Below, one piece after another: positions 22,651 to 34,268 of a DNA stretch of 64,000 nt. A model generated the notes under the pieces. The model was given only the letters and a program-made list of their open reading frames with translations, was not told where the DNA came from and did not search any database. The DNA is from Hortaea werneckii. Taxonomy: Eukaryota; Ascomycota; Dothideomycetes; Mycosphaerellales; Teratosphaeriaceae. Position 1 is the stretch's first letter; each line of letters begins with the position of its first letter. A program made the position numbers and the translations under genes. The DNA lies in contig JBAOKB010000063.1 of assembly GCA_037044905.1 (NCBI GenBank), forward strand, positions 124,001 through 188,000. The letters run 5' to 3'.

Positions 22651-23192
22651 CTGTTTCGAGCGTGGGTCATCGCAGCTATTTACCTCAACTATACCTGACC
22701 TTTCCGGTCCACACCTTGTCACATTAGATTCAGTGCGGTGGCGTTCAGCAGACTGGATTTCTTAATTAGTGTCATAGATCTCATTGAGGCAGAAACTTCA
22801 CGCCATAAAGAGAGCCATTTCCTTCAAGCTAGATTCGTGATTTCTCGAGTCATGAGAGCACACTGGACTGGCATAGCTTTAAAGAAGAGGCGCTCGGATG
22901 GCTACTATCGAACAAAGCTGGTTGAAAAGAAATCATATCCCGCAGCGTTCCAGCACGAGGGTAGACGGAGCTGGACGTTCGTTGAAGGAGTATGATGAAA
23001 CTAAGCACTTCCACGATGCCGATTTGCTGCTTCGTGCATATTCCAGCCGAGGAATGTGAGAAGGCATCTCATGTAATAACGAAATTTTATTCACTCCAAC
23101 TTGTCCAACCTCCATGCATAGCAGCTCGACCAAAGAATCTTCTCGCTCATCTTACAAACATCAGTTCGCGTCATGAGTAAGCGAATTGTAGC
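22651..23192. other. Intergenic between convergent genes
   Basis: 3' regions of the BTB and HAD genes. No other feature recognised. Confidence 0.5.
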
Positions 23193-24069
23193 TCACACTT
23201 TACTTGGAGGCACTTCCTTGGGATTCTTTTCCCTCTCCCCGTGCATCTCCCTCCACTGACTTGTCAACTCATCACTATGCGTACTCATCACACTCGTCAC
23301 CACCGAATCCAGATTCTTCACCACCTCTGTCGGTCGGCCCTTCACCCCTTCAACCATGGAATCCTGCCAGCCTATCCCCATCCTATCCACCCAAATAGCA
23401 TTCATGCCCACTGCCCTTGCGCCTACAATATCGAACGGGTTGCCAGATACAACCCACACCTGCTCCATCTGCTTACTATCGCTCGTATCCTTGCCCACCT
23501 TCTTAGCAAGGTGATAGTACACCTCAGGATGCGGTTTATACTTCTTCACTTCCTCCACTACAACGATGTCGTCGAAGGACTTGGCATGTTTGGCCAGGTC
23601 GGGCGAATTGTTGATGCTGCTGGAGACCATGCTATGAGTGCCGTTGGAGAAGATGACGGCTTTGATGTCCGGTGCAGTGTGTAGGCTCTTCATCGTGCGG
23701 TCAATGTCGGGGAAGCAAGTGAGGGAGTCGTAGGACTTCATCATGTCGGTCGTCTGCTCGTCGTTGAGCGAGACTTTGGATTCGTGGAGGGCGTGTTTGA
23801 GGGAGCGTTGGGTGACTTTTGAGAAGTCTTCGTATTGACCTGGTATTTCGATCAGTCTTCACGTGCCATGTTCAGTACGACTCTCTACATGGCTCCTTCC
23901 TACCCATGCTGTTCATCCTCCATGTATACTCGAGCTGGTACCTCCGCCATGTTGTAGCTATAGTCTTGGCCGTGTCGCCACCAAAGTGCGAGGCCAATTT
24001 ATCTGCGATAGACTGGGTGCTCAACAATGTCCCGTACACATCGAAAGCAAGCACAATGCTCTTCGACAT
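23193..24069 (-). CDS. HAD-superfamily type II haloacid dehalogenase-like hydrolase
   Basis: Two exons (23904-24069, 23193-23839) and a 64-bp intron; 270 aa from MSKSIVLAFDVYGTLL. HAD motifs are in order: I, LAFDVYGTLL with nucleophile D10; II, AVIFSNGTHS; III, the Lys of KKYKPHPEVYY; IV, VSGNPFDIVGAR. The layout is that of (S)-2-haloacid dehalogenases, which hydrolyse a C-halogen bond through an aspartyl ester, and many fungal paralogues act on unknown substrates. Bacterial type II dehalogenases are about 230 aa, so this is slightly longer, the extra residues lying in a polar C-terminal tail. In-frame ATGs at 24081 and 24090 could extend the N-terminus by 4 or 7 residues. Probably cytosolic; substrate unknown. 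Confidence 0.9.
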
Positions 24070-24647
24070 CTTGGTTTTCATGGTGTTCATGTTCAAGGAA
24101 TTGGAAAGGGCAGCGTAAGCTACCTTCAAGACCTAGCGAGACGAAAGAGGTGGAACAGATTGTAAGACGAGAGGTTCTGCTCCATGTCTTCCCTATATCC
24201 TGTAATGTCACATGACTACTGACCACTGGAAGGATGTTGTATAATCACTGACGCAAAGAGTATGGAATAGGGTTCCAAGTGCCTGGCATTACAGCGGGAG
24301 ATCGACATGACAAGTGGATCTTTCCCCAGAATCGATCTCGAGGCAATCTTGCATGACGCGCCGCCGACATCAGCTCGAAGATGTCTAAGGGGACACGTGA
24401 TTCTTCTGAGTAAGAACACACTCAGTTAAGCACACGAACGCTATTTGGAAATTGACTCGACACGCAATATTGGACATTCGAGGAAGAGGTTGAATCTTGG
24501 GGCTCTTCGGCCGCTGAAGCACATCGTACTGGTGGCGAATCCCCTTCTCGCTGATGATTTGAGATCTGAGCATATCACCCGATACGACACCAATTGTTAG
24601 TTTCCTCGTACTGAGAAGCAAACTATTGGGATCTAATATCCTGTACT
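24070..24647. other. Intergenic, divergent promoters of HAD and HNH genes
   Basis: No gene seen. The two flanking genes point away from each other, so their regulatory sequences share this 0.58-kb space. Confidence 0.5.
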
Positions 24648-25484
24648 ATGATACCCGAGAATGAAACCTCATGTTTCGATACTTTCGCAGACTGCTTGTC
24701 GACCACAGTCATTGCCAAGTTGGCTCCAGATACGGGCAAGAAACGAAAGGTGAAAGGCAGAAGGAATGAGATCAAGCCTACAGCAGCAGTAGCTCAGCCC
24801 AATAGCGACGAGCTCGGAGATGCCGGGGAGCTTAGCGAGTTCGTGCAGGTACGTCGGTGTGTGAGATTCTGCTTGATGACCGCGAACATAAGCTTAGAGT
24901 AGCAGTATCTAGCCGAAGAACTTTTCACATCCTTGCCATCCGAGCTTAGGACGCTATCGTACAGTGCAGTCCAAGAAGACTCGAAACTATTAGATAAATA
25001 CTCTCTGCCTCTGGACACCGATCTCCTCCAATCTCTAATTGAATTCCTGCCGCCGACAATCTCCGACTCCCTAACGACATACGGTCTCATCTCAGACGAC
25101 GCCTCAAATCTGGACCGCTTCTTTGAGCCTGTGCTGGAACAGTACATCCTCACTACCACCTCTCCCCCACCGGAATATACACCGTCTATCACCGCCTCTC
25201 GGCCCGATGGATGTGAGATTTGTGACCGCGAACACCTACCGCTGACCTACCATCATCTTATCCCGCGGCAGATGCACGATAAGGCTGTGAAACGGGGGTG
25301 GCATAAGGAATGGGAGTTGAATAAAGTGGCATGGCTGTGTAGGGCATGTCACAGTTTCGTGCACAGAATGGCAAGTAATGAGGAGCTGGCGCGGGAGCTG
25401 TTTAGTGTGGAAGCTTTGCTGGAGAGGGAAGATGTCCTGAAGTGGGCTCAATGGATTGGGAGGGTAAGGTGGAAGGCTAGATAG
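24648..25484 (+). CDS. HNH-nuclease-domain protein, fungal, uncharacterised
   Basis: Two exons (24648-24848, 24903-25484), 54-bp intron; 260 aa. The C-terminal half has an HNH-type zinc site: CEIC at about residue 170, the catalytic-type HH of LTYHHLIPRQ, then the second Cys pair in CRACH with HSFVH following. Between them is KRGWHKEWELNKVAWL, typical of a group of fungal HNH proteins. The N-terminal half is helical, ending in an LDRFFEPVLEQYI-type segment. GKKRKVKGRR near residue 31 resembles a nuclear localisation signal. HNH domains cut DNA, but these stand-alone fungal proteins have no established job. It is not next to a methylase or a mobile element, so no restriction or homing role is suggested. 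The start is the first ATG of the open frame; an additional 5' exon cannot be excluded. Confidence 0.75.
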
Positions 25485-27774
25485 TACTTCATCTGGATTG
25501 AATTTGAGCCCCAGTCGCTTCGAAGTAACTCTGCTCATGCTTCTTGTGAAGAGGAGCCAGTAGGACACAATCGCACGCGGAAGTCTTATGGAAGTCCAAT
25601 AAGAGTGTCTGCATTGGACGTGACTGCTAAGCAGAATGGATGTGGCTTATTACCTTGCGTGGAAGCGTACTTTTAGCATTCATACTACCACCACGTCTGG
25701 ACGCCATCGTCGGCATGCTAAAGGCTGCGCCTCAGCCCTGTCGCTTCCAAACGAAGCCCTCGAATTGCAATGCAAGTGTAGCCGGTAGCGCCACGATTAT
25801 GCTTCCCCCCTAAAACGCATTCATGCACTCCAACAAAAGCAAATGGAAAGTTGAAGCAACCTCAGAGTTCACTAGCCTATTGGCTGCGCTGCTGCACTTT
25901 AAAGATGCGCCACGTATTCCACACAGCGAATGCTGAAAGGCTACGGCTCGTTTCCGCTTCAGCGCACGTGAATGCGTGGGAGTTTGAATCAGCATCAGCT
26001 CATTGGAAGGAACAGGCTCTAACGAAAGCTATAAAAGCATGTCGCTCGCTTTTACGTCGAGATCCGGGGTACTTTTTGGATGCACCAGTCGCTTGTCTTG
26101 CTTCCCTGCGGCATCACTAGACGCTTTTGCAAGGTCTTGAGATGGTGATAAGGCTTGATACACAGCCTTATGCATAGGAGACAGCTATATCATGCATGCG
26201 ACTAAGCTATGGCTGCAGTGATGGCGGGGCTCGCCGTCGCCACAGATGAAGAAACAGCGTACTCTGCATAGAATCGATTTGTATTTGCGGACGCGAGGGG
26301 CATTGCAAGGTTTATCTCGCAGATGCATGAGCATCGCTTGCTTTCTTGCTGTATGATAAGCTTGGAAACATTATTTACCCTCAAGGTGTTCGAAGTACAC
26401 ATGCAAAGGTTGCATGCTACGAAGAGAGTTGCGCCACGGGCAAAGGTTTGAGCCGATGTGACCCCATGGCACCGTACGAACGGTTCTTGCAGGATCTCGT
26501 GGATATTCGTGATAGCATGTCCTATCCCTGCCCTACAATGATGATGAGCAGATTATTGCAGTGATCTGCAGAGGACATCGATTTAGACAGCAACATTGGT
26601 GAATCGGTCTCTTGTTCACATTCACATGTCGATGCGGGACACTACAATCAAGCAAGCCGTCAATGTTGGAGCATGGGCACCAAAAGTCAATACCCCTCCG
26701 CATGGCGAGCCGCTTCGCTTGCTTGGGGGAGATGGACAGCAGCGCAACGCCTCCCCAATTGAGATGGTCTTCGCGAAGCAGACGGGAAATTCGTGGGAAG
26801 CAAGAAGAAGGAGCAGGCTAGTATAGGAAGCTTCCTCATTTCCCACGTGGCAGCCCAGTCCCATTGTGGAAGATGAGGGCGCAGGGGAGGTCCCCAATTG
26901 GTCCATAGGGTCGGCGGGAGGAGCTCAAGGTAATCAGGCGCCAAAATCTACGCGACCGCCGTAGAAGGGCGCCACGATCTGCATGTCTAGAACGGAGTTG
27001 CCGGCCAGAAAGCGCCACGCACCGCCATATAGACGTTGGTAGCGGCCGCAGCATAAGAGCGAGTACCGGTTGGTACTGGAAAGGCAAAGTCCTCTGTCCA
27101 CTTGGCTAGACTACAATGCTGCTTCGGGGACGGTCGCGACAACACGTTCGGCATGGCAAGAATTTAGCGATGCGTGAAGCTGGCCAAGAAGAAGGGAAGA
27201 ACATATCAATATGTCGTCGGTGACGGTAATGATCCTTGATAAACATCATCGTAATGATCGCCCCAATCCCCGTCGTCGATACGCTGGATACCTACAACCA
27301 GTTGCCTAGGTAGGTGCCCGGTGATCCGGTTCAGGTCTGACTCCGGCAAGCCCCGCACCTATCAACGCCGATAGCTCCCCGACGTCGCAGCTGATGGGGC
27401 CCGTGCGGCCATGCCCACGTTACTACTGTATGCGCCTTGCGAAGCCGTCCGCGTGTACGTGCGACTCCACCTCTGTACCGAAGAACTTACCCCTGTGAAG
27501 CTGTCACGCCTCATCCGGAAGCATCCTGACATCCACTGCCTGCCATCCTGCGCACGCGATTCGAAGACCAGAGCATACGCGAACCTTCGAGCGAACCGAA
27601 GCCCAAGCGCTAGCCTCAGCCCCTCCATCGCGAACGCTTCACGGCCAGCCTAGGGCAGTGGTCCTGCAGAGTATCACCGAAGCCGAAGAGCTCGTTTCGT
27701 CGGAAGATAAATACTGGGAACTTTACCACAGAACCGAGTGATCAGCACCAGGCGCCTCGTCGCCGTAGCCAGAC
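25485..27774. other. Long intergenic region
   Basis: About 2.3 kb with no supported gene; the open frames here are short, overlapping on both strands and lack family motifs. A near-match to the TACCTAGGTA palindrome lies at about 27303-27312. The right end is the metacaspase promoter. Confidence 0.5.
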
Positions 27775-29562
27775 ATGTCCTATTACCCGGGCCAGGGTTA
27801 TCACAACCAACACCACTATCCTCCTCCGCAGCAGTACAGCAATTATCCGCCTCCACAGCAGTACCCGTATGCCATGCCTATGCTCCCCTAGCAAGCTGTC
27901 AGAGGCTAACGAGATCGCTACAGTCCCTATGGCGGCCACTCGCCTCAACCTCCCTACAACGGTGGCTACGGTGCCCCACCGCCAGCACCCGGTTATGGAG
28001 CCCCTCCAGTAGCAAGCGGCTATGGCGGCTATCCTCCGCCTCAGCAATATCAGCAGGGATATCAGCAACAGCACCGTAGGGACCACTTCGATATGGTTGG
28101 TAGGTAGATCGCTAACATAGGAGCAGAGTACGGGAGAGCACCACCGCCTCCTTCGACTGCGCAAGCCTTTGGCCACGGTGCACCGGGTGGCTATACCTTC
28201 CAATACTCGAACTGTACCGGAAAGCGCAAAGCGTTGCTCATTGGCATCAACTACTTCGGCCAGCGGGGACAATTGCGGGGATGCATCAACGACGTCAAGA
28301 ACATGTCCACCTACTTGAACAGCCACTTCGGGTATAAGAGAGAGGACATGGTGATCTTGACGGACGACCAACAGAACCCGATGAGCCAGCCTACCAAAGC
28401 AAACTTGTTGCGGGCCATGCATTGGCTGGTGAAGGACGCTCGTCCAAACGATTCGCTTTTCTTCCATTACTCCGGTCATGGAGGTCAGACTAAAGATTTG
28501 GATGGTGATGAGGACGATGGGTACGATGAGGTCATCTACCCCGTCGATTTCAGACAGGCTGGACACATTGTTGATGACGAGATGCACCGTATCATGTACG
28601 ACGCCGCCTATTCCGAACACAGCTTGCATTGAACATAGCTAACTTGCCATGCAGGGTACAACCCCTCCAGCCGGGTGTCCGACTAACAGCCATCTTCGAC
28701 TCTTGCCACTCCGGGTCCGCGCTCGACCTGCCATACATCTACTCGACTCAAGGTGTGCTCAAAGAACCCAACCTGGCCAAGGAAGCCGGCCAAGGTCTCC
28801 TTAGCATCGTATCCTCATATGCCCGAGGCGACTTGGGAGGCATGGCTTCCACGGCTTTGGGTTTCTTCAAGAAGGCCACAACAGGTGACGACGTGCGGGA
28901 GAAGAACTTGCGGACAAAGACATCTCCGGCAGATGTCATCATGTGGAGTGGATCAAAGGACTCCCAAACCTCGTATGTTGATTTCGCTTTTTCTGATGAG
29001 CCCAAGGCGTTTGACTATTTTGAACAATGTCCGACACCACGACCGGCCGACTACAGGCCGCGTGCGGACTCCGTGTTTGAACTCCATCGCGACATGCTTG
29101 GGAATGTGTTGCTTTGATCACTGGTTTGATCATTTGAACTATGGTTGAGCAAGGTGTTGGAGGCGTGACGCTTTTATGACATCTCTTGGCGCAAGCGGTA
29201 TCTCGATAGTGTTTAATACAACTCCTACGTCCCCTCGCCTCAAGCAGCCCTACGTGGCTGGGTTGAGGCGTCGGGACGACGGGTTGCGTTAGCACTACCG
29301 CGACACTGCCGCACGCCGGACCCAAAGAATGGACTGATCGGCTGACATTAACTTCTTCTACAGGCAAGACGCACAGATCGCCGGCCAAGCCACAGGCGCG
29401 ATGTCCTGGGCTTTCATCACCGCACTCAAGAAGAACCCTCAGCAGAGCTATGTCGAACTGCTTAACACGATCCGTGATGAGCTAGAGGCGAAGTACACGC
29501 AGAAGCCGCAGCTTAGCTGCAGTCATCCACTTGGTATGCCTCAGACAACATTCGCAACATAA
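27775..29562 (+). CDS. Metacaspase (type I, Mca1/CasA family)
   Basis: Five exons (27775-27866, 27924-28075, 28127-28595, 28655-28972, 29364-29562); introns 57, 51, 59 and 391 bp; about 409 aa. It is a Cys protease cleaving after Arg/Lys, involved in stress, ageing and protein quality control. The Pro/Gln/Tyr/Gly-rich prodomain (MSYYPGQGYHNQHHYPPPQQ...) is typical of type I. The catalytic dyad is H199 (HYSGHGGQ) and C255 (IFDSCHSGSA). The acidic DLDGDEDDGYDE loop and GQATGAMSWAFI of the small subunit are present. In the reading given, the protein ends HPLGMPQTTFAT at TAA 29560-29562. Homologues usually end in a DTNLL-type tail, which is encoded just downstream at 29609-29634 but without an AG acceptor, so the true C-terminus is uncertain. 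Confidence 0.9.
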
Positions 29563-29608
29563 GATTTCATTTTGATCCCGACTCGAACACTTGCTGACCT
29601 CCTCCAAT

Positions 29609-29634
29609 ACACGAATCTCTTGTACGTCATGTGA
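29609..29634 (+). other. Apparent orphaned last exon of the metacaspase
   Basis: If joined after the G of CTTG at 29533, this segment would read DTNLLYVM and then TGA, the usual end of fungal metacaspases. A GT donor (29534) and a branch-like GCTGAC (29593-29598) are present, but the acceptor position holds AT (29607-29608) instead of AG. Confidence 0.5.
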
Positions 29635-31241
29635 GATTGTATAGATATCAGAAGAAGAAGACGAAAAGCCGCTTTGTTCGCTTTCTACTTACCCGCTTGG
29701 TATAATGGGCCGCGAAGAAATTGTGTAGTTTCACGCAAACTGGACGATTGTATTCTTTTTCAATAATTTCTTTCTTACCTTTTCGCGTGGACGCGATTAT
29801 GGCTTGACGGGACGATGCCGCACGAAACGAATATGCATCTAGTATTGACCAGGTATAATGAGGGTGATCAGCCTGCATCACAGACGCCTCATCACCTTAT
29901 CATTCAAGGGGGAGAGGGGGACGAATCGGAAGACTTGGTTGGGCTCTCCGCTTGAATACCTGGGTGGCGACGTGGCGTTTGGGCATAAGAGGGACGGTGC
30001 ACTTCGTGTGTGCGGTGTGATACGTCTGTTGCGAGGCGAGATATGGGGCGTCTGTATAGTTCCAAAAGCAATTCTTATATCTGTGAATCTGTTGTCGATT
30101 TTCGGTCACTAGGAGGTTCTTCTCCATGTTTTTCGTCTGACATTACTTAAGAGGAGAGTGAACAGAGGACAAGGAGATGGTCTTCTGACATCGTCGCTAT
30201 CATGTAGGACATAGATGCCTCTTAACGCCATGGTCATCATTGTCGCTGAACTTGGTGGGATAGTCGTGTTCGCCAGAGAGAGCGTGCTTGCTTGCAGTCC
30301 CACGTGGAGGACTGGGGCCCGGCTTGCCGGATCGATCGGTGCCAGCCTCATGGATTCACCGCATCCTCACCGCGCTTATCAGCCTTCTAGCCCAACTCAG
30401 TTTTGATTTGGCTCCATGGGTTGCGTGCTCATGACTTGGCGCAAGAGCGATCGCATCTCAGCCTCTTGCTCTCGCAAACGGCGGGCGCAAATTAGAGTAC
30501 AATAACGACTGCCTTAGAAAGACTAAACGAGCCATGCATACACGGAAAGACGCATGAATTGGCTCCGAGTAGACCAGCAGTGAACCTCGGTACCGACATC
30601 CCGTGCGCTTCCTGTCGACCCAAACCGGGACACTCCATTCGCTTCCCCGCTCTCCACGCCTGTTTATTTGATTGCGCGGCCGGACCAAGGCCCAGGAACG
30701 GATTCGCTTCTGCGACCGCAACGTCATGAGAAGTTATACCGCCGGTAGACTTAACGGGAAAGGCAGGTGGGTCGCTCGTCAGTATACTGCATACGGCCAG
30801 CCCCAAGTGGTGTCTGCGGATGGACCCATCCTATCGTCACCGAGTCGCTGGCGATTTGGCTGGTATGTCTTCCGTCCTCGTACAACGCACGCCTGTACGA
30901 CGCAAGCGAGGAAAGCATGTCTTGTATTCGTGACTACAGCTGCTGTTAACTCCGTCAGGCGTTGGGCAGACCGTTCAGTCGAGGAACGCGGCTAAGGATT
31001 CCTAGCCTCTCTCTTCACAACGGCAGGTCGCCCACGGTAGCGGTTTGATAGTAATCATCGACGCTCGAGCCCATCGCCTGCCGGTGGTTGTTCTGTAGCG
31101 CAGTGTCTACCTCGGATGCCTTTGCGTTACTTACATAGCGCAACCATCCAGCGTTAAGTACATTACCTACTCTTTGCTTTCCCTATTCCTGTTTCATACG
31201 TCACCCTTGAAGCTCTCTGCAGCTTGGTACCGTCCTGCAAG
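29635..31241. other. Intergenic
   Basis: About 1.6 kb between the metacaspase and the carboxylesterase, both on the plus strand. Only short frames without motifs. Its right end should carry the esterase promoter. Confidence 0.5.
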
Positions 31242-33182
31242 ATGCTGAACCCCATGTTCGCCACGACGGCGGCAGCGAGCATCCTGCTCGGATGTCTTGC
31301 CCCTGCATCTGCGCAGAGCACCAACAATGGCACGGGAAACTCGACCAGCGCAAACCTCCCGATCGTGGACTTGGGATACGAACTTCACCAGGCGGCGGCC
31401 CTGAACGGTAGCAACTACCATTTCACCAACATCCGGTATGCAGCGCCTCCGCTCGGATACAATCGCTTTAGAGCGCCTCAGCCGCCAGCCGTGAACCGCA
31501 GCCAGGTGCAGAGGGGCCTGGAGAACCGCATTTGTCCCCAAGCGAACCCCGACTGGCGCGCAATCGCCACCGAGTTCGTCCCGCAGTACTTGCTAGGCAA
31601 GACGGAGTTCAACCAGTCGGATTTCAGTTCGGCCGAGGACAGCAGCTCCTCATCATCGCCCACCCCTGGCCAGACCGAAGACTGTCTTTTCCTTGATGTT
31701 GTAGTGCCTGACAGCATCTTCAAGAAGGCAGGGAAGGGCTACGGTGCGCCTGTCCTTGTCTGGATTTATGGCGGTGGCTACACGCTCGGCAGCAAATCCG
31801 GCTCTGGTGAGCCCTCTGGCTTGATCGCTAGAAGCAAAGACAATGGCGACGACGGCATTATCGTAAGTTAATACTATCCGATCCTGTTTGTAACCAGACG
31901 CTAATGCGATTCGAAGTATGTCGCAATGAACTATCGCCTGGGTGCGTTTGGCTGGCTCAGCGGTCCAACTTTCCAGGAAGATGGTACTGCTAATGCTGGA
32001 CTTTACGATCAGCGCTTCGCCCTGGAGTGGGTGCAGAAGCACATCTATAAGTTTGGTGGCGATCCCAACCGTAAGTTCTACATCTTGCTAAAGCGAAAAT
32101 CCGGGGAGTGGTTAGTTAACATTGATGATTAGGCGTTACTGTCTTCGGAGAATCAGCCGGTGGTGGCTCAATCATGCACCAAATCACCGCTTACGGTGGC
32201 AAGAACGGCCCGGCCCCTTTCCAACAGGCCATTCCCCAATCGCCAGGCTGGCAACCCATCGTGTCGAACCAGGTTGAGGAGCGACAATTTTCCACCTTCC
32301 TCGATCTCTTGAATGTCTCCACCCTAGACCAGGCGCGACAACTGCCTTCATCCGCGCTGCAGGAGGCCAACATGAAGCAGGTCGGCAACGCGGAATACGG
32401 TACTTTCGTGTACGGACCTACCGTTGACGGAAACTTCGTTCCTCATCTGCCTGGCGAGCTTTTGCTGCACGGTCAATTCGACAAGAGCGTACGAGTAATG
32501 GTTGGCCACAACTCCAACGAGGGTCTTATATTCACTTCGCCGTTCATTCAGAACAACACGGCTTTCGAGGAGCAGCTGACTAGGTTTGCACCGACGATCC
32601 GAGCCTGGCCTGATGTCGTCGATTACGTTACCGAAGTGCTCTATCCGCCCGTCTTTGATGGCAGCCAAGCGCAAGGATATACCAATCAGATTGCGCGCGC
32701 TTCTGCTCTGATCGCTGAGGTGACGTTCACGTAAGTCAAGAGTGCATCGTATCTTCATCGGGACATGCTAACGGAAAGCTGCAGTTGCAATACCTTCTAC
32801 CTCGACAAGGCATACGGTAAGTCAAGAGTGCATCAGGAGTGCTTTTCAGACCTGACAAAGCTCCTTCGCAGGCAACGATACGTACGCGTACTACTTCGCT
32901 GTCCCATATGGACTCCACGGCTCCGACGTACCATACACTTACTTCACTACTTCCGAGGAGTCAAGTGTCCGCAACGAAACCGTCGCCATCGCTTTGCAGC
33001 AATACATCACCCAGTTCGCCATGTCTGGCACCCCGAACGGAGACGAGGCCGGTATTCCGTACTTCAAGATGTACGGAGACGATGCGACGGTCCAGACTCT
33101 GAACGTTTCTCGAATCAGCGAGCAGATGGACCCGACGGCTAACCGAAGGTGTAATTGGTGGCAGAAAGCACTTTATTACTAG
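31242..33182 (+). CDS. Secreted type-B carboxylesterase/lipase
   Basis: Five exons (31242-31862, 31917-32070, 32133-32730, 32785-32816, 32872-33182), introns 54, 62, 54 and 55 bp; 571 aa. The signal peptide is clear: ATTAAASILLGCLAPASA followed by Q. The alpha/beta-hydrolase carboxylesterase fold shows the early conserved TEDCLFLDVVVP, the oxyanion segment WIYGGGYTLGS, MNYRLGAFGWLS, the nucleophile S266 in FGESAGG, a likely acid residue in HNSNEGLIF, and the catalytic His in YGLHGSDVPYTY. Several N-glycosylation sequons (NGT, NST, NRS, NQS) support secretion. Such enzymes hydrolyse esters outside the cell; the substrate cannot be read from sequence. The fourth exon is only 32 nt, and the introns on either side of it share an identical 18-nt 5' end, which is unusual. 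Confidence 0.92.
32731..32871 (+). repeat. Twin introns flanking a 32-nt exon, sharing an 18-nt 5' end
   Basis: The intron at 32731-32784 and the intron at 32817-32871 both begin GTAAGTCAAGAGTGCATC. Both also carry AAAGCT shortly before a terminal GCAG. Their middles differ. Only the first six bases are expected from the donor consensus. Confidence 0.85.
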
Positions 33183-33609
33183 ACTCAAACCTGCACTTAT
33201 TACGCGGGATGGGTCGTAATGTCAAATTATGAGGTTACGCTTACAACTAATTTCCGGCACATCATGTAATAAGTAGCAGAATGCAATGATGATGCTCAAT
33301 GAATGTGATTTACTGTGGGGCTATACCATTCACGTGAACGAATTCTGAGGAGGTGGCGCAGAGTGACGTTCCAGTGTACTGGGATACGGGCCGGCTGTGG
33401 CCATAGCTCTTGTACTCGCCACATGCAGACGGTATCACTGTGATGTCAGCCTTCGCACCTGCACAAACACTCCGTTTCGCCTTCCTTCTTTCCTTGGCGT
33501 CGAGTTCAGAAGAAGAAGAAACAATCACAGGCAACACTCATCAGAAACTGAACCACCACCATCGGATTCAACATTCAACAGTCCAAACCCTAAATCAAAC
33601 AATATCAAC
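33183..33609. other. Intergenic, promoter of LEA-like gene
   Basis: Short space between two plus-strand genes. The last part is CA/AC-rich leader sequence before ATG 33610. No other feature. Confidence 0.5.
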
Positions 33610-34015
33610 ATGTTCCGCCAAACCATCACCAAGCAGGCCCGCCTATTCAGCACTTCGGTGCCGGCCCGCAAGTCTACGGTCGACTCAGTCAAAGAAGGTC
33701 TCCACAATGTCGACAAGACGATCAGTCAGCAGGCAGTAAAGGGCATTGACGCGGCCAGTAAGCACTGCTGAGCGAATTCGAGTCAACAACTCCATCACTG
33801 ACAAGATAACAGAGTCAGCCACCCAGAGCGCAAAAGAAACAGCTGGCATGAAATCCAGCGAGGCCGAAGCAAAGGCACAGGAAGCCGCCGGATCCGCCAA
33901 GGGTACGGCTCAGGAGGCAGCGGGTCAGGCGCAGGGCAAAGCCAGCGAGCTCGCCGGCGAGGCCAAGGGCAAGGCCTCGGAGCTGGAGGGCGAAGCGAAG
34001 AAGAAGATGTCGTAG
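33610..34015 (+). CDS. LEA-like small stress protein with mitochondrial presequence
   Basis: Two exons (33610-33757, 33813-34015), 55-bp intron; 116 aa. The N-terminus MFRQTITKQARLFSTSVPAR is basic, lacks acidic residues and has the ARxFST pattern of a mitochondrial targeting peptide. The rest is Ala/Lys/Glu/Gly-rich with loose 11-residue periodicity (SEAEAKAQEAAGSAKGT, then GKASELAGEAKG repeated as GKASELEGEAKK), resembling group 3 LEA proteins. These are disordered when hydrated and fold into amphipathic helices on drying, protecting membranes and enzymes. A role in matrix protection during desiccation or heat is an inference from composition. Confidence 0.78.
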
Positions 34016-34268
34016 TACAAGGCATGGGACAGGCAATGGTGAAGTGTGATGAGCCTGGGCGAAGTTTTTTTTCTTATCATTCGCGATACCTGTGATAGTA
34101 TTTGCCCAGCAAGGGATTGAGAAAAATGTGACAGTAGCGACCTAAGCGATGCAATTTCTACTCTCCATTTCAATAGCATGCTCACCTTCCCTATGCTCAC
34201 TACCCCAAAAGTGATGGTAGCAGAACAACAGAAACGCCGCAAACCTAACGCGTCTAGTCTGCCGGACC

